This document shows positions 46,829 to 55,831 of a DNA stretch of 55,831 bases, one piece after another. A program made the position numbers and the translations under genes. Origin of the DNA: Roridomyces roridus (lineage: Eukaryota > Basidiomycota > Agaricomycetes > Agaricales > Mycenaceae); assembly GCA_029378245.1 (NCBI GenBank), contig JARKIF010000195.1, positions 1 to 55,831 on the forward strand, given 5' to 3'. The notes beneath the pieces are model-generated. The model was not told the DNA's origin and did no database searches. It was given only the letters and a program-made list of their open reading frames with translations. How positions within the stretch are numbered: position 1 is the first letter of the stretch; every line of letters begins with the position of its first letter.

Positions 46829-48165
46829 TTAGTCACGGAACTCGCTCGACCCCTGCGCCGCAAGACGGCTTTCCAGATTCCGCAGGCTCTCCTCCTTGGC
46901 AAGCAGCTCCTGCCTCTTTTCGTTGATCTCCCGCTGCACCTTGAGCTCAATCTCCCGCAATTTCTCCTCTTCGCGACGCAACTGCTCCTCCTTGAGCCGC
47001 ACGCTCTGGTTGGCCATCTCCTCTGGCAGGATAGACGACTCCTGTGGGTCAGAGTGAACGGAGCGTGACAGCTTCTCCGTCCGGTACGTCTCATACAGCA
47101 CGTCGTGGGTGAGAGACTTGAGGTCGGCGAGGTGCGAGTTGAGGAGGGCACTGCGGAGGCGGCTAAAGTCCGAGTGCTTGGGGTTGTCCACCTCTGCAAT
47201 CCCCATGGGTAGATCCTGGCGCGCACAAGTTGTCCGTCGAGCTCAATCTCTTCTTCGGAACCAATGATTGCGAACGGCAGAAGCGCCTAAGGGAATTAGG
47301 CTAAGTACGTAAACAAGCTCGACGCGACTCACCCGTAGCTCGCTGTTATCCTGGATCGTGTCCTCGTCATCCTCCTCGACGTCGTAGGGAAAGTTGTAGA
47401 CTGGAATGTCATAGTGCTCAATGTCCTCCATGACCTGGGATGGCTAAGCAGACGATGGACACAACTAGGCCGGCACGCACCCGCTTCTTGAAGCCTTTGA
47501 GCTCGCTGGGGGTGAGCGAGTCTGCTTTGCCAATGACTGGGATAACATTGACACGGGGAGAAAGGCGGCGCATCAACTCGATATCCATTTCGCGCAAGCT
47601 ACGTCCCATCAGCTGGATGCTTTCCCTCGGAAAAGCCAAACACGCACGAGTGGCCAGTGGGGGGGATAAAGTAGAGCAACGCATGCACACGGTTATCTCG
47701 GAAACGGGGGTTACGCTTGATGCGCGACTCCTCCGCCAAAATGTCGTCGTATTGCCGTTCGAGGTAACCGACAATATCCTGTAACATATCGTCAGTGGTG
47801 TAGTAGCAGTCTATGCAGTAAAGACTACCTGGAATGCAGCCTCGTTGTCGATATTGTCTCCGAATCCGGGGGTGTCAACAATGGTCAGGGCAATGCGAAC
47901 ACCGTCCTCCTCCAGCTCGACGTTGACCGGCTTAATTTTAATGGCTTCTTCCACATGGGCAGACTCTGGGTCCTCAGAGACTTTGTGGGCGAGGACCTCG
48001 CTTTCACAAAGAGTGTTCACAAACGTCGTGCGTCCCGTGCCCGACGCGCCTGAGTTGATCAGCGTCGGCGTGAAAAGAAGTAGAGTCGAACGTACCGACG
48101 ACCATGACAGTGAACTGCACGCCCTTCTTGACTTTATTGCCCCGACGTCTTGCTGCGAACGACAT
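46829..48165 (-). CDS. CDC11: Septin, Cdc11/AspA type, with one apparent frame break
   Basis: Filament-forming GTP-binding septin acting at the bud neck, septum or hyphal tips. Start MSFAARRRGNKVKKGVQFT, P-loop GASGTGRTTFVNTL, switch DTPGFGDNIDN, G4 region VIGKADSLTPSELKG, then MEDIEHYDIPVYNFPYDVEE, YPWG and EVDNPKHSDFSRLRSALL, ending in a coiled coil (LRREEEKLREIELKVQREIN). Lys of the P-loop is Arg, as in Cdc11-type septins that lack GTPase activity, hence the symbol. About six exons. Frame changes at the C4 run 47201-47204 (YPWG to IAEVDN) with no intron; one more G on the coding strand would repair it. Confidence 0.85.
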
Positions 48166-48281
48166 GGCGGCGTGATGAGAACTTGGCCGGTGGTACGAGA
48201 GATGCTGGCAACAGCTGAGAAGCTTTTCACTTGGCCATCATTTGATGCCAACTCGGCTGGCACTCGGAGTCTAGCATTTTC

Positions 48282-51200
48282 ATGCTGAGGCGGGCGTGTG
48301 CAAGTCTCCGTCCAACCTGGTCCAGAACCGCAGTAACCACCCGCAAGTCTTTTGCAGACCTACCCAGCGTTCATCTACTGCCAGACGGCACTCCTGCCAC
48401 CCCACTAGCAGAATGGCGCGCTGGTGGATGTATGCCTTGTTTCCAAAGCAAATACGCGTATTACTCCATTCTAGCCAAGGGCGAAAGCGACCCCGAGCCC
48501 CCGTTGAAACGCCGTCGAAAACTTGTTGATGAAGACGCGCCTCCCCGCCGGAAACGCGTCGCCAAACAAAATCAGACGATGAACCGACGCGTGAGTTCGG
48601 TTTGTTGCCTCACGACGCGTTACTCACGACCAAACAGCTCCCAAGAAGACGCGAAAACGGCCGAAACCAGAACGGATGAAAATGCCTCAACCGCATTGAC
48701 AAAACACCCAGAGCCTAGAGGCGTCGGTTTAGGCCAAGAGGTGTTGGAGAACCTCAAACGATTCCCGCACTGTATCCTACTGACACGCGTTGGTAAATTT
48801 TACGAGGTAACTCTTTGCGCTCTTCCACCCTGCAGGATGATGACCCATGCAGTCATATTTCCATCCAGCCAACGAGGTCGCCCGCCTACTCAACATCAAA
48901 CTTGCTCATCGCAAGTCCAAGGACGGCTCCTCAATCCCCTTCTGCGGTTTCCCGCTCCAGCACATTGACAAGTACCTCAAGGTCCTCGTACAGCAACACC
49001 GTCGATTCGTAGCTCTGTGTGAAGAATTTCCGCGCTACGGCCCGCTCGGTGTGGTCGGTTTCGACCGCCGCGTGGCACGCGTAGTCACTCCCGGCACCCT
49101 CATCGACGAATCCTTTCTGAATCAATACGAGAACAATTACCTCCTCGCGATCAGTCAGGATGCTAATGCGGTCGGCCTTGCCTGGATAGACGTGTCAACT
49201 GGCGAATTTTATTCCAAACCAGCTACCTATGATGTCTTGCGAGACGAATTGGCACGAATTGGTCCTCGTGAGATCGTACTTGACAAGGAGCTCGAGTTGC
49301 AGAAACCCGAGAAACTGGAACATATCCTGGCTGAAGAGATGCATTGCGTGTCCTACATTACGCCCTCTGCCGAGGAGGAGGACAACATGCAGACGGAGCC
49401 CCCAGCCACACCTGTTGATGAAGTGACTGAGGAGGCGTCCTTCCCTCCCGTCTTGTCCGAGTTCACGCAACAGGAAAAGATGGCGATCAACCTGCTTACA
49501 ACCTACTTGCACGCGAACCTGCTTGAATACATGCCCAAATTATCGCGACCTGCCCGGGAAGGCACCTCTCCTCGTATGCAGATCGACTCTCACACCATCA
49601 AGGCACTCGAAATACGGGAGAGCATCCGCGAGGGCGGCGTCAAGGGTAGCCTCCTTAGCGTGGTTAAGCGAACCAGCACCAGCAGTGGGACGCGCCTGCT
49701 CGCGCGATGGCTATGTAAGAAGATTCCTACCTTGGCCTCCAAGTCCACACTGACCTATGGCTGCTCAGGTTCACCGAGCACTTCAATCCCGGAAATCAAC
49801 GCACGCCAGGCTTTGGTCGCATTCTTCCATGCCCGGGATCACTTCCGTTCGGACCTCATCGCGGCGCTCACAAGCGCAGAGGACGCTGGCCGTATCGTTC
49901 AGCGGTTTCTACTCGGACGTGGGGATCCGAGCGACCTCCACGCCGTTAATTCCGCGATACAGGTATGGACAGCACTCAGGCGCGCATCGCCCAGGAGAGG
50001 AAGCAAGAAATCCTTGAGGCGCAACAGCCGTTTCGAAGACACACAGTGGGCTAGCTTGGATGCATTGATGGCTCGGATGCACGATCTGCAGGAACTCTCG
50101 CAGCGTATCGGTGCCGCACTGAGAGCGACAGACACGAGCAAAGACAGTTCACCTGCTGTTGAATCGGATGATGCAGAAGACCAAGACCCACTGGTACCAG
50201 AAACACCGAAGCCGCTATGGAAGTTGGGGAGCAACAATTGGGTCATCAAACCAGAGTACGTCCGAAATGAAGCGTCAAGAATGTCTATTTATCGTCTTTC
50301 AGGTTCTCAGAAAAACTTACTTCCTTGCATGCCACTCTTGATGAGCTACTGAGTCGGCGGGAACAATTGCAAGCGGAACTTGCAACTCCGGTATGGTCAG
50401 TGCGGTATTTTGGGTTTTCAAACATTCTTAACGGTACTAGATGCCCCCTCTCTGACACTACGTTCATCTCCGGCGCATGGGATGCACATCCACCTTTTGA
50501 GGGCCAAACGTGACCGATCGAAGCTAGATCAGACTGCCGAGTTTGTGAGCATCGCGGAGAGTGGAAGCACAAAGTGTTATTTCTTCCAGGTATTTCGCTC
50601 TACCCCCGTTGGTACTAGCCAGATCTTTGACCGTCGCAGGAATGGGCCCAGCTCGGTGGACAGATCGTCGAGACGACCATAACACTAGTGGCTGCCGAGA
50701 AGGAGGCATTCGAGTCTTTGCGAATGGACGTGCGTACTATTTCTCTTTGTTCTTCAGTATGTAACGCCACGCCAGGTCAACGGCCACGCTTCTCAGCTCA
50801 GGCGGAATGCTCGCATCTTGGACGAGTTGGATGTTACATTAGCTTTTGCCAACCTCGCCAAAGAATGAACTTTGTCCAGCCCGTGCTAACAGAGGAGTAA
50901 GTCTTGGGACAAGGTGATATATATTCATTCTAAGCGTTTCCAGCCCGGTGTACGATGTGGTCAACGGAAGACATCCTACTGTTGAACTGGGATTGTTGAC
51001 CGGCGGGCGAATGTTCACACCAAACTCTGTCCAATTGGCGCCTAGATTGCAAATCATTACGGGGCCCAACATGGCTGGCAATCAACGCTATTGCGGCAGA
51101 CTGCTCTGATCGTTGTCCTCGCCCAAACGGGCTCCTTTGTGCCAGCCGATTCTGCTCACATTGGGATCGTAGACAAGCTGTTTTCCCGAGTGGGTGCCAA

Positions 51201-51760
51201 GGACGATTTGTTTCATGACCGGAGCACCTTCATGGTCGAAATGCTCGAGACGGCCGAAATACTCCAGCGTGCTACAGCGCGCAGCCTCGTGCGTCTCTAG
51301 TCATCTTGCTTACGTTGATTGATGGTCGTTCAGGTCATTATGGACGAGGTTGGGCGAGGAACCACAGTCAAGGATGGTCTCGCCATCGCATTTTCGACGG
51401 TCCACCATCTTGTTTCGGTCAACCGGTGCCGGGCGTTGTTCGCAACGCACTTTCACGAGGTCACCGACATGCTGGGCTACTCGGCGAGCACACAGGGCAA
51501 GGCATCTTTGAAGATGTCGGGTTCTTCTGTACCGATCTCGACGAGACAGATGACGGGCATTCGCCTATTCGTATCGCATACGACCTGGGGTTAACCGCGA
51601 CAGTCACGGGCTGAAAGTCGCACAACTGGCAGGGATGCCGCCAACAGCCATTGCCGTAGCACAGGATGCATTGGCCTGGCTAAAAAGTAGGAAGGAAGAG
51701 AATCCAGAAGAGCTCAATTCCTTGGGCCAGAAATTATCATACTTTTGTACACAACGCTAA
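48282..51760 (+). CDS. MSH1: Mitochondrial MutS homologue Msh1, with several frame breaks
   Basis: MutS-family protein of mitochondrial DNA repair. The N-terminus [20 protein letters not shown] looks like a transit peptide. Mismatch-recognition motif [20 protein letters not shown] is formed across an intron; then [60 protein letters not shown] and the ATPase TGPNMAG...[16 protein letters not shown] and ATHFHEVTD. About nine introns are evident. Conserved frame is interrupted with no plausible intron near 50865, 51081, 51484 and 51560, each needing one base; the joint near 48600 is also unresolved. The second break sits in the Walker A Lys codon. Stop is 10 bp from the aconitase stop. Confidence 0.85.
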
Positions 51761-51770
51761 TACTTCTAAT

Positions 51771-54700
51771 TCAGTTGGACCGAATGTAGTTTAGTGCGGA
51801 GCCAGCCTCGAGCCATTTCACCTGGTCGGCCGACATGGTGTGTTTCGTGGCGATCTCAAATACTTCGCCGCCGCGCGTAGTGACCTTGAGTTTGATCTCA
51901 GCGTTGGTGTCGCCGGCGAGCAGGCCCGAAAGCCCGACTGTCTCCACGATGTCCCCAGAGCCGATCCGAGAGTAGTCGGCTTTGTCCGCAAACCACAGAG
52001 GCAGAACCCCTTGTTTCTACAAAGATGTGTGAGGGTCTCCGAAGCAGAAGATTGACGGCGATTACCTTCAAGTTGGTTTCGTGGATGCGAGCAAAGGAGC
52101 GAGCCACTATCATGCCGCAACCTGAGGTGAGGGTCAGGACCTGAGACACAACGACAACTGTGAGGCAAACCGTAGAACCGTGGCTGTAAGGCCTGGCAGA
52201 TGGTCAGTGCCAAAATGAGTATGCAAACAGTCGAGACTCACTGCATGCTCCCGCGCGCTTCCTTCTCCATAGTTGTCGTCAACAACGAGAGCCCAAGGTT
52301 GATTCCGCGACTTGAAACGCTTCGCGACTCCTGGGATCGTGTCTGATGGCGTCTCTCCGTCGTGATCAAAAGCAACATTGACTTCGCCGCCCTCATCGTT
52401 GACCGCCTATGCAAGCTTCGTAACAATGTCAAATATTGTATGTCGAGCATACCGTAATTACTGGCAGATCGTGTCAGAGAAAACATCAGAAAAGTGTCAA
52501 AAAAAAACGCACATAGGTTCTCGGAGATATTTGTGAGATGTCCTTTGTACTTCAGCCAGGGGCCCTTGAGAAACGTTTAGGCCGATCTTCCGTCGATAGG
52601 AGGTGACTCACAGCAGCAGAGATGTGGTCTGTGGTACACTTGCCTCTCACCCGCATCAAGACTTTCAAAGGAGGAAGTTCAGTTCTGCCTCCTTCGAACT
52701 GGCTGGCAAAGGGCTGGAGAAGTTCTAGACGTTGAGAGTCCTCCTTGATAACGACTTCGGTGTGCGGTTGAGGTTCAGGTGTTGCGGCCGGATAGAATGA
52801 TTGCTCTCCAAGAGTGAATCCTGCGGACGGAAGATCCTGGCCCGTAGGAGGCGAGAACCGGAAACTTTCACCGGATTCCAGAGGTATAGAATCAGTCATC
52901 GGGTTGAATGAGAGTTTTCCGGAGAAGGCCATGGCCGTCACAATAGTCGGAGAGGCGAGAAAGTTCATGGTGAGCCGATTGCCATCATTGCGCGATTTGA
53001 AATTGCGGTTGAAACTCGTCAAAATGGCTGATGGTTCAACGGTGAGTAAAGATGAGGAATGTGGACAGGTAAACCAACCATTTTCCTCGGTCTTCCGGTC
53101 CTCTCTCTTCCACTACTGCGGGTTGGAAAATCGCAAAAGAGAATCAGCAGATCACTCACCTGACCAATGCAAGGACCACAGGCGTTGGCGAGCACGACGG
53201 CGCCGACATCCTCGAGAGTGGACGTCACATTGTCGCGCTCCATGGTTGCTCTAATCTGCTCGCTACCCGGAGTGCACAAGAATGGAACCTAGAAAAAGAT
53301 TAACAAGTCTTCGGATGGGTTCCATTTCAGCGCCAACTTTGGCCGTAAGCCCACGGACTTGGCTTGTCGAGCCAGATCAGCGACACTTGTCTAGAAAGAG
53401 AGTCAGCGATATCGATTCAAGCCCTTGCAACTCTCTGACCATGTCCTGGTAAGAGCTATTCGTGCATGATCCAATCAGACCGGCAGCATTTCGTCTTTCC
53501 AGCCCTGTTCCTTGACAAATGCCCCGAATTTCGACAATGGTGTGGCCAGGTCAGGAGTGAACGGGCCATTTATGTGCGGTTCCAGCTCCGAGAGGTTCTA
53601 CAGATACGTTAGAAGGCGGCTGATAACTGTGCAGAATCCTAACGATTTCAATGAGTTGATCGTACTCGGCACCTTCATCGGCGCTCAAGAATCCTGAGCA
53701 GCGGCCTCGTCAGCCGCACGGGCCACGGGTGCTCGCCGAGTGGCATTGAGGTATGCACGCATGTTTGGGGTATACGGGAAAGTCGATGTGGTTGCGCCAA
53801 CCTCGGCGCCCATGTTGGCCACGGTAGCCAAACCTTGGAGCTGTTAGACGCCGTAAATTCTGCACAGGGATTGCAGCTCACCTGTGCATGACTGATCGAA
53901 AACGCCGGGGCCGAAATACTGTCGAATGATGAGAAAAACCATGCCAGTATGTCATTTACAATTAACCTCCAAAATACGACAGTTTCCGCCCCGAACGGTA
54001 AGTTTGCCGGCGAGGTGGAGGATTTAAGTCTTTGGTCGAGACCCAAGGATTTAAGCTTCCCGTCAAATGGATGCCAACAATCTCCGGGGCTTTCAATTCC
54101 CAGGGTGTTTCCAGTCATGGCATCCACAGCGTCAGCGCCTATATATGGAGTCAGTAAAGTTGAATACGCCCTTGCTTCAACCCACCCCCCACTCCGATAG
54201 CCAGCATGCCAAGTCCCCCAGCGTTTGGGGTATGGGCGTCTGCATAGTACTTGAGTTGCACGATTTCGAAGCCGCAGTGTCCATACCTTTTCCTAGCCTG
54301 AATCTCGAATGAGCAGTTGAAGGGACTTGAAGACTGAACTGACATGAGCATTCCCGGAGCAGCATAATTCTCCAAGACGATCTGGTGTATAATCCCTATG
54401 GTTTTTCAGCACGGCAGTTTAGTACAAGCGCCTTGTCGCTTACCGGATCCCGGTCCCCAAAATTCAATGCCATATTTACGCGCAGCACTTTCAAGGAAGT
54501 CAAACACTTCCTTGTTACTAGGTGTTGTTTTTCAATACATTGTAAGGAAACGAGCCGGAATGAGACGAACCTGACGATGGAACGCTAGTGGAGCGAATTC
54601 GATAAGGAAGAAGAGGAGAATATGAGAATATGTTTACCTCCAAGTCCGATTGAGCTCCCTCGACAGAAGCTTGGATGAGATGGTCGCAGTGGATGCTCAC

Positions 54701-55076
54701 TGGGACACGGATCGTTCCAAACCGGCACTCATGAATTGAAGCAAGGCCATTCTGAGAAACAAATGAGAAAACGAAACGAATCATGTATTTATTTCTTACT
54801 GGGCTGAAGCATCCTGCATGGCTACTCGTTCTGGCCGCAGTTGCAGGTATGCCTGACCCCGAATTTTAGCCCCATCTCCAAGAACCTTGTCCGGGTCGCT
54901 GAGATGACTGAAAAGGATCTTTTCTGAGAGGGTGAGTTTGTGCTTGACGTGCCGTCTGACTCGCGATAGATTTTCGATCAGGGCGAGTAGGGAGGAGTGA
55001 TGGAGGCGCAATTTTTCTCAAGGGGCACCAGGGTGGCGAAGGAACGACCGCCAAGTCGTGACTGGACGCGAAACAT
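51771..55076 (-). CDS. ACO1: Aconitate hydratase, mitochondrial, with several frame breaks
   Basis: TCA-cycle [4Fe-4S] aconitase. It starts [18 protein letters not shown], a likely mitochondrial transit peptide. Then [94 protein letters not shown]-type cluster-region Cys motifs (CTNSSYQD and ACGPCIGQ), [39 protein letters not shown] and [19 protein letters not shown]. Micro-exons of 14, 11 and 8 nt (54571-54584, 54287-54297, 52453-52460) splice in frame. At least six single-base breaks occur: near 54983, 54711, 54109, 54025, 53694 and 53486. Also Ser of the D-S-H motif is Ala here. Confidence 0.88.
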
Positions 55077-55168
55077 GGCGGAGCGCGTTTGTCTGATCAC
55101 TGATGGCTGATGGCAATTCCTCCGTTAATGAACTTCCCCTGATCTGGCAATCACGCCAAAACTCTATT

Positions 55169-55831
55169 ATGTCGACCACCACTGCTACCATCGTAATGCA
55201 AGGATATGTGCTCAAGAAACGACGCAAGAAAATGCAGGTCGGATTTCTACCACTGCCACCATCATGTGCTCAAGAAGAAAAAACAGGGTTTCGCTCGCAG
55301 ATGGTTCATCTTGTACAACACCGGAATTCTCGAATATTCATTCGACGTGGGACAGCCAGTCAGAGACCAGGTCTCATCGCATCGTGCTGCTATTTCAACT
55401 GTTCTTCCTCTGCCTCTTGTGGTGGCTGTTTCCTTACTTTTGATTAGGCTCCTGGACGCAAAGATATCCACATTGACTCGTCTTCGGCTGACGCGCAACG
55501 AGAACACGCCCAAACTTGGCATCTCGATGCCTGAGCACCGACGACTTCGAACAGTGGATGACGGCATTCCGGTAATAATCCCCAGTTGAGCAAGATTCCA
55601 TTCCACTAAAAAACCCAGGCGTTTCATTGGCCCCGGTCCAGAGTCGCGTCGCTACTACTCTGCGGCTGGCGCGGCAAGGCGGAAATAAGTCTGGCGTTGT
55701 CTTGGAGGAAATGTCCCAGACTCTCGCGGAGCTCGAAAGCGCATTCAATGCTATATCCCATGATACCCCTTCTCTGAAACCCAAAGGCGACAAGGAGAAA
55801 GAGAAGAAGTTTGGCCTCTTCAAGAGATGTA
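55169..55831 (+). CDS. Oxysterol-binding-protein-like PH protein, 3' partial
   Basis: Start of a lipid-transfer protein of the OSBP/ORP group with an N-terminal PH domain that binds phosphoinositides. MSTTTATIVMQGYVLKKRRK leads, across intron 55238-55286, to GFARRWFILYNTGILEYSFD and VGQPVRDQVSSHRAAIST. After an intron ending near 55447 come PGRKDIHIDSSSAD and LSTDDFEQWMTAFR, the end of the PH domain. Then NKSGVVLEEMSQTLAELESA runs to the window edge. The frame breaks by one base near 55527 and again between about 55645 and 55685. No ORD motif is visible because the gene continues outside the window. The first intron is a duplicated piece of the first exon. Confidence 0.8.
55178..55288 (+). 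repeat. Diverged tandem duplication spanning exon 1 and intron 1 of the OSBP-like gene
   Basis: ACCACTGC-ACCATC and ATGTGCTCAAGAA occur at 55178-55218 in or next to exon 1, and again, in the same order and with small deletions, at 55249-55276 inside the intron. Both copies end near a CAGG, which gives the splice sites. Confidence 0.7.

Overview
The window is nuclear DNA of a filamentous basidiomycete, most likely a plant-debris- or wood-degrading agaricomycete. The evidence is dense, short (about 40-100 nt) GT-AG introns, including micro-exons, in most genes, close gene spacing on both strands, Ser/Pro-rich regulatory proteins, and an intact secreted GH74 xyloglucanase carrying a C-terminal CBM1. 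I cannot name the species. About thirty protein-coding genes were read by joining exons by eye. No tRNA, rRNA, transposon or CRISPR array was recognised.

Layout. 1-5 kb: a coiled-coil regulatory-type protein (5' end outside the window), a small conserved protein, a secreted CAP/PR-1 protein and a small acidic-tailed protein. 5-9 kb: DLT1-like membrane protein, a GST-like gene with a truncated tandem copy of its own 5' end, and NADH-cytochrome b5 reductase. 9-12 kb: a dual-specificity phosphatase and mitochondrial inner membrane protease IMP1. 12-19.5 kb: an LRR-DH-PH Rho exchange factor, Elongator subunit ELP4 and a divergently paired leucine-rich-repeat protein. 19.5-23 kb: a kinase-like protein and a conserved unknown. 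23-30 kb: GH74-CBM1 and a conserved unknown. 30-44 kb: two inverted IES1-like (INO80 subunit) paralogues flanking TIM8, a PlsC-type acyltransferase, an amino acid transporter, a small coiled-coil protein, a large alpha/beta hydrolase and a single-pass membrane protein. 44-55.8 kb: an MIT-domain protein, a Cdc11/AspA-type septin, mitochondrial MSH1, mitochondrial aconitase and the start of an oxysterol-binding-protein-like PH gene.

There is no operon-like or biosynthetic cluster logic. Neighbours are mostly housekeeping genes: mitochondrial import and processing (TIM8, IMP1), mitochondrial metabolism and DNA repair (aconitase, MSH1), morphogenesis (septin, RhoGEF, DLT1) and chromatin (IES1-like, ELP4).

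The most interesting signals are: (1) an intron in the acyltransferase gene whose 57-nt length equals the offset of a tandem duplication of exonic DNA containing AGGT, the expected footprint of an intron born by duplication; (2) a second, more decayed intron of the same kind in the OSBP-like gene; (3) the GST 5'-end duplication; (4) at least ten single-base frame breaks in four conserved genes, all between about 47.2 and 55.7 kb, pointing to sequence error or decay at that end.
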